Positions 58,159 through 64,000 of a stretch of 64,000 bases of DNA are shown in pieces. The DNA is taken from the NCBI GenBank assembly GCA_020636075.1, contig JACJYO010000004.1:248001-312000 (forward strand), written 5' to 3'. Under the pieces are notes generated by a model. The model was not told the DNA's origin. It saw only the letters and a list, made by a program, of their open reading frames with translations, and searched no databases. The translations under genes were made by a program, and so were the position numbers. The DNA comes from Lewinellaceae bacterium. GTDB lineage: Bacteria; Bacteroidota; Bacteroidia; Chitinophagales; Saprospiraceae. Numbering within the stretch: the first letter of the stretch is position 1; each line of letters begins with the position of its first letter.

Positions 58159-58270
58159 TAAAATTTTTGGCCGTCCCGGCTTGCTTGGTCTGCCTTTTTG
58201 CGTTATTCTTGCAACACCATTGTTTCGACAAAAGAAGTTTTTGTTTTCATAGCTTAATTTTTTAGTTGTT

Positions 58271-58300
58271 GCCCCGGCTGCAAACAGTCGGGGTTTTTTT
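58271..58300 (+). terminator. Rho-independent terminator after rpmA
   Basis: CCCCGGCTG pairs with CAGTCGGGG (one G-T pair) around the loop CAAA, followed by seven T residues. This is the strongest terminator in the window and ends the rplU-rpmA operon. Confidence 0.93.
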
Positions 58301-58302
58301 GT

Positions 58303-58325
58303 AACGCCGTCTGGCAGACGGCGTA
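58303..58325. repeat. GCCGTCTG palindrome, copy 2 (upstream of crcB)
   Basis: The same 17-base palindrome GCCGTCTGGCAGACGGC as at 10846-10868, with GTAAC in front and GTAC behind. It lies between the rpmA terminator and the crcB start, about 30 bases before the ATG. Confidence 0.8.
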
Positions 58326-58353
58326 CAATTTCAAAAAAATCTTCCGGCAAAAA

Positions 58354-58725
58354 ATGCCCTCTTTCCTGGCCTGCATCCTCGTTTTTCTTGGCGGTGGCGT
58401 CGGCAGTCTCTGCCGCTACGCCGTGTGGCTTTTCGCACGACCCTGGCAGGCCAAATTCCCCTGGGCCACTTTGATTGCCAATGGTTTGGCCTGTGTAGCC
58501 CTGGGTGTTTTTCTGGGCTGGCAATCCCAGGCTTTGCTCTCGGATCAACGCCGCTTGTTGCTGGTTACCGGTTTTTGTGGCGGTTTCAGTACCTATTCGA
58601 CTTTTACCGCTGAAACCTGGGGCTTATGGCAAAGCGGGCACCCCGGCGCAGCAGTGGCAAATGCAGTGCTGAATTTGGTGGTTTGCTTGGGTTGTTTGTT
58701 TGTAGGCTTGAAGATTGGAGGGTGA
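58354..58725 (+). CDS. crcB: CrcB/Fluc fluoride ion exporter
   Basis: The 123-residue inner-membrane protein has four helices and the Fluc signature: GGGVGSLCRYAVW in helix 1, PWATLIANGLACVALGVFLGW in helix 2, and VTGFCGGFSTYSTFTAET in helix 3 with the fluoride-lining phenylalanines and the Gly-Gly-Phe-Ser-Thr-Tyr turn. It exports fluoride as a dual-topology dimer. I looked for a fluoride riboswitch in the 50 bases upstream and saw only the palindrome. It stands alone. Confidence 0.95.
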   Translation: MPSFLACILVFLGGGVGSLCRYAVWLFARPWQAKFPWATLIANGLACVALGVFLGWQSQALLSDQRRLLLVTGFCGGFSTYSTFTAETWGLWQSGHPGAAVANAVLNLVVCLGCLFVGLKIGG

Positions 58726-58764
58726 TTTGAATTGCGCAGGCGGGCTTTCTATCCCGAAAATGTA

Positions 58765-58858
58765 CCCGAAACGCGTAGGGGCGACCCTCGCGGTCGCCCG
58801 TTTTGTAGGGGGCTTCTTCGGGCGACCGCAAGGGTCGCCCCTACGGCATCGCGGGTTT
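58765..58858. repeat. Inverted-repeat element, GGGCGACC family, copy 1
   Basis: Left arm 58765-58799 (CGTAGGGGCGACCCTCGCGG, TCGCCC) faces right arm 58820-58858 (GGGCGACCGCAAGGGTCGCC, CCTACG, then GCATCGCGGGTTT). Each arm is also self-complementary (GGCGACC.. GGTCGCC). Spacer 20 bases. It lies directly after the 3' end of the first GldM-like gene, and its right end repeats at 59975. Confidence 0.9.
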
Positions 58859-58866
58859 AGGGTTTG

Positions 58867-59784
58867 TTATTCTTCTCCGGGACAAGGTTCTGCGACGAGC
58901 ACTTCGAAGGATTTGTTATAAACCTCCGTTTTCTTGGTATAGGGATTCTGTACTTCCACCCGTACCCGAAGTTTATTTACACCTGTAGTAGCATATCGCC
59001 TTGCGTATTTAACGATCCCAGAAGAAGGCTCAACCTTTTTATCGTTGATGTAAAATGTCAGGTTTCGAGGATTCGTGTAAACTGGCGCAAAAAATATGTC
59101 GGCTGTAAATAACTCATTAGGCTTGACGGCCATCCTGGGCGCTGAAATGACCGGATTCCAAAAAAGATAATCATGAAGGGCAGCGGGTTGAACCATTTGA
59201 TGGCAGTATTGTACGGCGACCTGTTCTGCATGTCGAATTCTGAACATCAGATTTTGCAAACCTGCAACGACCCGGATTGACCTGCGTGGCCCGGTTGGCA
59301 AGCCTGCCCACCGAGCCTGGGAATAGGCTGCACTATCGGAATACAAGCTATGATAAATGTCCCATTTTGTTTGCAAATGGGAATCTACGGTTGCAAACAA
59401 GGAATCGGCAAGTGTGCGCAAATTGTCACGGATCGTTTGGATATCCTGCGTAAGCTGGTCGCTTTTCCACAATTTATCCGTAAACGATCGCGAATAGTAT
59501 TTTTCCAGACGTTTGTGCTCGGCGTTGGCCAATTCTTTTATTCGGTTGGCCTTGTTTTCGTAGCTTTTATGTTCTTCCGGATAAGCAAAGGCCTCTTTGG
59601 TTATTTCATCGTATAAGATCTGCATTCTAGGGTTTTCCGAAGCCATCCGAACACTAAAGTTTAATGCTTCGATAAGGGCAGTATCCCGTTGTTTCTGTGT
59701 GTTGTTTCCCAGCCACCCTGCCAAACCCACAATCACGGACAGATACACCATGTCCCGGCGGTATTTTTTGAAAAAAGCAGCCAT
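58867..59784 (-). CDS. GldM/PorM N-terminus-like membrane-anchored protein, paralogue A
   Basis: The 305-residue protein (ATG at 59784) has one N-terminal membrane helix (VYLSVIVGLAGWLGNN after FKKYRRD). A helical region follows (about 30-210), with WAGLPTGPRRSIRVVAGLQNLMFRIRHAEQVAVQYC. The C-terminal part (about 215-300) is beta-rich: RMAVKPNELFTADIFFAP, LTFYINDKKVEPSSGIVKYARRYATTGVNKLRVRVEVQNPYTKKTEVYNKSFEVLV. This order and the segments V..GE.F.A.IF and G...Y......G resemble domains D1-D2 of GldM/PorM, the T9SS motor shaft, but D3-D4 are missing. Its downstream neighbour on the minus strand is a close paralogue. A T9SS role is inference. Confidence 0.6.
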   Translation of the reverse strand: MAAFFKKYRRDMVYLSVIVGLAGWLGNNTQKQRDTALIEALNFSVRMASENPRMQILYDEITKEAFAYPEEHKSYENKANRIKELANAEHKRLEKYYSRSFTDKLWKSDQLTQDIQTIRDNLRTLADSLFATVDSHLQTKWDIYHSLYSDSAAYSQARWAGLPTGPRRSIRVVAGLQNLMFRIRHAEQVAVQYCHQMVQPAALHDYLFWNPVISAPRMAVKPNELFTADIFFAPVYTNPRNLTFYINDKKVEPSSGIVKYARRYATTGVNKLRVRVEVQNPYTKKTEVYNKSFEVLVAEPCPGEE

Positions 59785-59842
59785 TGTCAAGTTAATTTTT
59801 TTGAAAAAACGCGTGCTCACCGGCGATTGATATTTTCCTTTT

Positions 59843-59975
59843 ACCCGTGTAGGGGCGACCCTTGCGGTCGCCCATTGGGAAAAACGGCGATACCCAATGG
59901 TGAAATTATAATATAACGGCACATGCCCCCCACTCGCGGGCGACCGCAAGAGTCGCCCTTACGGCATCGCGGGTT
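59843..59975. repeat. Inverted-repeat element, GGGCGACC family, copy 2
   Basis: Left arm (59843-59879) TGTAGGGGCGACCCTTGCGG with TCGCCC; right arm (59937-59975) GGGCGACCGCAAGAGTCGCC then CTTACG and GCATCGCGGGTTT. Spacer about 60 bases, holding an inner CCCATTGGG / CCCAATGG pair. It separates the two GldM-like genes. Confidence 0.9.
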
Positions 59976-59983
59976 TGGACCCA

Positions 59984-60904
59984 TTATTCTTCTTCCGGAC
60001 AGGGTTCCACAACGAGCACTTCGAAGGTTTTATAAAACGGCTTGATTTCTTTGGTTAGGGGATTGTAAGCGTCAATTCGCACATTCAACTGATGAACGCC
60101 CGGTCTGTGAAACTGACCGCGGTAGTGTGCCAATCCATCATTTATAGCAATCGGTTTGTCGTTCACAAAGACGGCGCGGTTTTCCGTCCTGGGGGTATAT
60201 TCGGTAAGAAATATATCCGCTTCAAAAAGTTCGCCGGGACGTAGTACCGATCGTGCTGTTGACAATACAGGTATCCAATAGTGCTCAATAATGCCTCGTG
60301 GCTGCGTTTCCTGGTAGCAGGTTTGGTTGGCAATAAGACCGGCTGCCTCAATCCGGGCAATCAAATTTGTTAATCCGGCAACTGCCTGTTTCGGTCCCAA
60401 ATCCGAAGAGAGGGCTGCCCAATTCGCACGGGTGTAGGCGGCACTGTCAGAATACAAAAGATGTTGAATAGATTTGATCCAAAGGGGATCAGCATCTCCC
60501 AACAAGAGCACAAGTGAGTCGGCTAAGACTTTGAATTTCAGCTGTATGTCCTGAATTTCAGTGCTGCTTAATCTGTGCACAGGCTCCAATACAATGTATT
60601 TGGAATTGCTGGTTGCCCATAAAGCCAATTTTGCATTTTCAATCAATGTGCTGATTTGCCGGGTGCGTCGCCACAACCCTTTGTTTTTTTCAGGAAAAGC
60701 ATCGGCTTCTTTTTGAATTTCAGCAGAAAAATACCTGGAAAACTGTTCGGTCTGACCCCGGGCAATGCGTGAAGTTTCGGTTAATTCGTCAAGGAGCGCC
60801 CGGTTTAATTTCCCCTGATAAAAAAACACTGCGCAGCCCATCGAGCCTACAATTGCCGTCATATACACCACATCCCGCCGGTATTTTTTGAAAAAAGCAG
60901 CCAT
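59984..60904 (-). CDS. GldM/PorM N-terminus-like membrane-anchored protein, paralogue B
   Basis: The 306-residue protein (ATG at 60904) is a full-length paralogue of the product of 58867-59784: same start MAAFFKKYRRD.VY, membrane helix, LYSDSAAY.RA.W segment, GLTNLIARIEAAGLIANQTCYQE, and C-terminal RPGELFEADIFL, VFVNDKPI, HYRGQFHRPGVHQLNVRIDAYNPLTKEIKPFYKTFEVLVVEPCPEEE. The DNA just upstream of both starts is also alike, so the duplicated unit includes the leader. Like its copy, it resembles domains D1-D2 of GldM without D3-D4. Confidence 0.6.
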   Translation of the reverse strand: MAAFFKKYRRDVVYMTAIVGSMGCAVFFYQGKLNRALLDELTETSRIARGQTEQFSRYFSAEIQKEADAFPEKNKGLWRRTRQISTLIENAKLALWATSNSKYIVLEPVHRLSSTEIQDIQLKFKVLADSLVLLLGDADPLWIKSIQHLLYSDSAAYTRANWAALSSDLGPKQAVAGLTNLIARIEAAGLIANQTCYQETQPRGIIEHYWIPVLSTARSVLRPGELFEADIFLTEYTPRTENRAVFVNDKPIAINDGLAHYRGQFHRPGVHQLNVRIDAYNPLTKEIKPFYKTFEVLVVEPCPEEE

Positions 60905-60961
60905 AACCAAGTTGATTTTTTTTGAAAAAACGTCCATTCCACAGCAATTGGTATAACCTCC

Positions 60962-61006
60962 CCGTACCCGTACCTTTAACCCGCAAGGGTCGCCCCTGCA
61001 TCCCCT
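60962..61006. repeat. Partial GGGCGACC-family arm
   Basis: ACCCGCAAGGGTCGCCCCTG near 60979-60999 matches the right arm of the copies at 58765-58858 and 59843-59975, but the opposite arm is missing. It lies between paralogue B and the divergent MoxR gene, where a third element would be expected if the tandem duplication ran between repeats. Confidence 0.6.
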
Positions 61007-61032
61007 CAAAAAAAACAAACCGACACCGTATC

Positions 61033-62112
61033 ATGCAAGAGATCATCCGCCCCCACGCCGAAACGGCCTACGCTGCCGAATTAAAGGCCCTGGCCAAAGC
61101 CGACGACCGCCAGCGCCCCCCCGGCTGGCAACTGTCGCCCTGGGCAGTGGTCACCTACATCATAGGCGGTACAGCCGGCAAAACCGCCATCGAACCCAAG
61201 TATTTTGGCAACCGCCGCCTCATCGAGATCGCTGTAGCCACCCTGGCCACCGACCGCGCACTGATGTTGCTTGGCGTACCCGGCACCGCCAAAACCTGGG
61301 TGAGCGAGCACCTCGCTGCCGCCATTAGCGGCGATAGCACCTTGCTCGTGCAAGGCACGGCCGGTATCAATGAGGACGCCCTGCGCTACGGCTGGAACTA
61401 CGCCCGCCTGATCGCCGAAGGCCCCTCCGAAAAAGCCCTGGTGGCCAGCCCCGTGCTCACCGGAATGCGCGAAGGCAAGCTGGTGCGGGTGGAGGAACTC
61501 ACCCGTATCCCCGCCGATGTGCAGGACACGCTGATCACCCTGCTGTCCGAGAAAATCCTGCCCGTACCGGAATTGAATACTGAAATTCAGGCTAAACGCG
61601 GTTTCAACCTCATCGCAACGGCCAACGATCGCGACAAAGGCGTGAACGAACTCTCCGCCGCCTTGCGCCGCCGCTTCAATACCGTGGTGCTTCCCCTGCC
61701 GGCCACGCTCGAAGAAGAGGTGCATATTGTAAAAAATCGTGTGGAAGCGCTCGGGAAGGCCCTCGAACTGCCGCCCGAGGCAGCACCCCTGAAAGAAGTC
61801 CAACGCCTGGTGACCATTTTCCGCGAATTGCGCAGCGGCAAAACCGAAGATGGTCGCGAAAAGATAAAAAGCCCAACTGCCACGCTCAGCACGGCCGAAG
61901 CCATCTCTGTGATCCACCAGGGACAATCTCTGGCCATCCATTTCGGCGACGGCGAAGTGCGTGCACACGATCTCGCCGCCGGCCTCTCCGGCGCCGTCGT
62001 TAAGGACCCCGGCACCGATGCCGCCGTTTGGTCGGAATATCTTGAAACGGTGGTCAAACGCCGGGAAGGCTGGTCGGACCTTTACCGGGCGTGCAAGGAA
62101 CTTGAAGGTTAG
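61033..62112 (+). CDS. MoxR-family AAA+ ATPase
   Basis: The 359-residue cytosolic ATPase has Walker A GVPGTAKTWVSEHL, Walker B KLVRVEELTRIP with its acidic pair, sensor 1 IATANDRDKGVNELS, and the arginine-finger region ALRRRFNTVVLPLP. The start YIIGGTAGKTAIEPKYFGNRRLIEIAVATLATDRALMLLG resembles MoxR proteins that work with von Willebrand and SWIM-type partners. MoxR proteins act as chaperones that insert cofactors or assemble complexes. No such partner gene is next to it here; the next gene is GGGP synthase. The ATG at 61033 is preferred; upstream in-frame codons overlap the repeat. Confidence 0.88.
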   Translation: MQEIIRPHAETAYAAELKALAKADDRQRPPGWQLSPWAVVTYIIGGTAGKTAIEPKYFGNRRLIEIAVATLATDRALMLLGVPGTAKTWVSEHLAAAISGDSTLLVQGTAGINEDALRYGWNYARLIAEGPSEKALVASPVLTGMREGKLVRVEELTRIPADVQDTLITLLSEKILPVPELNTEIQAKRGFNLIATANDRDKGVNELSAALRRRFNTVVLPLPATLEEEVHIVKNRVEALGKALELPPEAAPLKEVQRLVTIFRELRSGKTEDGREKIKSPTATLSTAEAISVIHQGQSLAIHFGDGEVRAHDLAAGLSGAVVKDPGTDAAVWSEYLETVVKRREGWSDLYRACKELEG

Positions 62113-62114
62113 CG

Positions 62115-62210
62115 GGTTTCTGGTTAGAAGGTTTCTGGTTGTTCATCTTCCGGGATATTTTTAACCAGAAACCTTCTAACCAGAAACTAGTAACCTCATA
62201 ACCAGAAACC
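62115..62210. repeat. Inverted-repeat element (AACCAGAAACC arm)
   Basis: GGTTTCTGGTTAGAAGGTTT and CTGGTT (62115-62140) face AACCAGAAACCTTCTAACC and AGAAAC (62163-62187), perfect over 25 bases with a 22-base spacer. A further AACCAGAAACC lies at 62200-62210. It starts two bases after the MoxR stop. Confidence 0.92.
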
Positions 62211-62219
62211 TTTTTTAGT

Positions 62220-62972
62220 ATGCAACTGTACACCAAACTACTTAACGCTCAAGCTGCCGGCGAAAAACACCTCGCTGTGCTGATTGACCCGGGCAAGCTG
62301 GCCCCGCGCCGGCTGGATCGCACCGTCGAATTGGCTATGGAATGCGGGGTACACTATTTTTTTATAGGCGGTAGTTTGGTCGTCAATAATATGCTCGATT
62401 TGGTGCTAAGCGGCATCCGGGAGCGTTGCTCAATTCCGCTGGTGCTGTTTCCCGGCAGTTCCTTCCAACTCAGCTACCGGGCCGACGCCCTGCTCTTCCT
62501 CTCCCTGATCAGCGGGCGCAATCCGGAGTTGCTCATTGGGCAGCACGTGCTTTCGGCGCCGTTTTTGAAAATGTCGCCGCTGGAAATTATTTCCACAGGC
62601 TACATGCTGATTGACGGTGGGGTGCAAACAGCCGTGCAGTACATGTCGAACACCTACCCCATCCCGGCATCCAAAAACGACATTGCCGTATGTACCGCTT
62701 TGGCCGGTGAAATGCTGGGCCTAAAAATGATCTACCTGGAAGCGGGTTCCGGTGCAAAAAATCCGGTGTCGGAGTCCATGATCGAAGCGGTGCGGGCCGC
62801 TATTTCCGTACCGTTGATCGTTGGAGGGGGGATTCGGACACCGGAAAAAGCCGCGGCCAATTTTCACGCCGGGGCAGACCTGCTGGTGGTCGGTAATGCT
62901 ATCGAGGAGCAACCGGAGCTGATCCGCGAGATGGCAGCCGTAGTGGAACAATTTAGTCCGTCAAAACCTTAA
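62220..62972 (+). CDS. Geranylgeranylglyceryl phosphate synthase (PcrB-like)
   Basis: Makes an ether bond between glycerol-1-phosphate and a polyprenyl chain. The 250-residue TIM barrel has HLAVLIDPGKLAPR near the N-terminus, GGSLVVNNMLDLVL, PLVLFPGSSFQLSYRADALLFLSLISGRNPELLIGQHV, ISTGYMLIDGG, KMIYLEAGSGAKNPVS and LIVGGGIRTPEKAAANFHAGADLLVVGNAIEE. These are the phosphate-binding and lipid-groove segments of the family. Many Bacteroidota have a group II GGGP synthase although they lack archaeal lipids. The stop lies 18 bases before the next gene. Confidence 0.95.
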   Translation: MQLYTKLLNAQAAGEKHLAVLIDPGKLAPRRLDRTVELAMECGVHYFFIGGSLVVNNMLDLVLSGIRERCSIPLVLFPGSSFQLSYRADALLFLSLISGRNPELLIGQHVLSAPFLKMSPLEIISTGYMLIDGGVQTAVQYMSNTYPIPASKNDIAVCTALAGEMLGLKMIYLEAGSGAKNPVSESMIEAVRAAISVPLIVGGGIRTPEKAAANFHAGADLLVVGNAIEEQPELIREMAAVVEQFSPSKP

Positions 62973-62990
62973 CCAGCGTATTTTCACCAT

Positions 62991-64000
62991 GTGATCCTAC
63001 GGTACACCGGCATCTTCGCCCTGTTTTTCACCTTGACGGCCCTGGCCAGCCACTACCCTGACTGGCTTGACCTGCCCCCGGCATCCATCCATCAATGGCG
63101 GCAGGCCGATGGTGCAGCCCTGGCCTGGAACTATGCCCGCCATCCCAATTTAATGGCGCCCGAAGTCTGCAATTTATTTTCCGCCGCTGATGCGCATGCT
63201 GTGGGTGAATTCCCGCTGTTGTACTGGCTTTCGGGGTGCATCAGTCGCCATTTGGATCGGCCGGAATATCCCTTGCGCTGGATTGGGTTGGTACTGTTGT
63301 TTTTTGGCTGCTGGGCTTTTGGCTGGATACTCCTGCAACTGACCCGAAGCCCGCTGTTGGCGGCCGTGGGGGCAGGTTTGTTGCTCGGCGCCCCTATCCT
63401 CGTTTATTACGGCCCCGGCTTTTTGCCCGATGCACCGGCGTTTTGTTTTGTGTTGCTCATGGCGGCCGGCTTATTTAAGGCCGATCAAATGCAAAGCAAA
63501 GGCTGGCTTTTGGCAGCAACCGTATTTGCAACGGTGGCCGTGTTACTCAAACTCAGTATGGCAATCGGGCCGCTCGCTTTGGTATTGAGTTGGTTGGTGG
63601 CCAAAAAGCGAGATCGCTGGCAGTCTGCACCGCTATGGAACAGCTATTGGCCGTTGGGGGCAATGCTTGCACTGGTGGTACTCGTACTGGGTTTTCGCTG
63701 GTGGGTAGCCGACTATAATGCCGCACATCACACGGCTTATTTTCTCACGACTACCCGTCCGATATGGAACTACAGTTGGCCGTTTATCCTGGAAACATTC
63801 GGCCTGGTTGGCAAATCCGGCCTGCCGGTGTATGCGTCGGCGGGTTTGTACCTGGGGAGCATGGGAACACTTTGGCTATTGATACAACATTGGAAAACGA
63901 CGCCGCTTTTTCTCCGGCATGTGCTGCTGCTGACCGTGTTGGGCAGTGCAGGCTATTTTTTGCTTTGGTTTCGGATGTTTCGCGAACACGATTATTATTT
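62991..64000 (+). CDS. Glycosyltransferase family 39-type membrane protein (3' end beyond the window)
   Basis: An open frame from GTG at 62991 runs to the end of the window (336 codons so far). It begins ILRYTGIFALFFTLTALASHYPDW, then the GT39-type first loop ASIHQWRQADGAALAWNYARHPNLMAPEV, then several hydrophobic helices (WIGLVLLFFGCWAFGWILLQL, LLAAVGAGLLLGAPILVYYG, AFCFVLLMAAGLF, LLAATVFATVAVLL). The HQWRQAD segment is characteristic of GT39-like polyprenyl-phosphate glycosyltransferases of Bacteroidota. It starts 18 bases after GGGP synthase on the same strand. No ATG fits the start; the GTG sets it. Confidence 0.75.
   Translation, partial: MILRYTGIFALFFTLTALASHYPDWLDLPPASIHQWRQADGAALAWNYARHPNLMAPEVCNLFSAADAHAVGEFPLLYWLSGCISRHLDRPEYPLRWIGLVLLFFGCWAFGWILLQLTRSPLLAAVGAGLLLGAPILVYYGPGFLPDAPAFCFVLLMAAGLFKADQMQSKGWLLAATVFATVAVLLKLSMAIGPLALVLSWLVAKKRDRWQSAPLWNSYWPLGAMLALVVLVLGFRWWVADYNAAHHTAYFLTTTRPIWNYSWPFILETFGLVGKSGLPVYASAGLYLGSMGTLWLLIQHWKTTPLFLRHVLLLTVLGSAGYFLLWFRMFREHDYY

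Noticed and set aside
58301..58353. Fluoride riboswitch upstream of crcB
   Set aside because: The space between the rpmA terminator and crcB is only about 50 bases and is filled by the GCCGTCTG palindrome; the conserved fluoride-aptamer pattern is not visible.
1..64000. Prophage, integron or insertion sequence
   Set aside because: No transposase, integrase, portal, terminase or att-like duplication is seen; the accessory signal consists of small repeats only.

Overview
The window comes from a member of the Bacteroidota, probably the Saprospiria (Saprospiraceae or Lewinella-like). The phylum call is firm. It rests on type IX secretion (T9SS) parts and cargo: three type-B gliding-motility C-termini, two type-A sorting tails, SprB repeats, a PorP/SprF barrel, a PorE-like protein and PorX. 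A bacterial geranylgeranylglyceryl-phosphate synthase and several promoters of the Bacteroidota form (TTG/TTTG, 19-21 bases, TAnnTTTG) agree. The family-level placement is inference. Most of the DNA is ordinary, densely packed chromosome. I see no transposase, integrase, phage gene or CRISPR array.

Layout. 0.2-1.1 kb: panC. 1.4-8.0 kb: two cohesin-domain T9SS cargo proteins, the second a very large SprB-repeat adhesin, followed by a SprF-like partner. 8.4-17 kb: EamA transporter, 3-hydroxyanthranilate dioxygenase, rsgA, a PorE-like OmpA lipoprotein-like component, two paralogous outer-membrane barrels, a TspO-type protein and gatA. 17-24 kb: a second giant T9SS adhesin (FG-GAP propeller plus SprB repeats) and a repetitive peptidoglycan-binding protein. 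24-34.6 kb: a small secreted-protein cluster ending in a cyclophilin, an HtrA-like protease divergent from aroE-proline dehydrogenase, an O-antigen ligase-like protein, a radical SAM protein, UPF0158, MOSC and OsmC genes. 35-40 kb: NeuD-like acetyltransferase plus BKACE enzyme, a GT39-type glycosyltransferase, an FdtA-like cupin, an ABM monooxygenase and PaiB.

40.2-44.4 kb is an operon trpB-trpA-(membrane SRPBCC protein)-DAHP synthase/chorismate mutase, with a consensus promoter and a 26-bp dyad at the expected transcription start. 44.6-49.3 kb: HD hydrolase, porX, M23 peptidase, psuG and tRNA-Asn. 49.5-56.9 kb: PfkB kinase, a LamG T9SS protein, cytochrome c plus epimerase, a BNR-repeat T9SS protein and a TPR protein. 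57-64 kb: rplU, an rpmA gene fused to a helix-hairpin-helix domain, crcB, two tandem GldM-N-terminus-like proteins, a MoxR ATPase, GGGP synthase and a glycosyltransferase cut by the window edge.

The most unusual structure is not a gene. Intergenic spaces repeatedly hold paired, often nested, inverted repeats: two arms of about 25-45 bases, built from short repeated units, around a spacer. Several families occur at least twice in 64 kb, and in two families the spacer is conserved although the arms have diverged. One copy lies inside trpA in frame, adding about 27 residues as two proline/glycine-rich arms around a segment that looks native. This is my best candidate for an undescribed mobile or structured element system. 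Other points worth checking are the tandem GldM-like paralogues bounded by these repeats, the L27 fusion, the trp operator-like dyad, and a possible small RNA near 52.0 kb.
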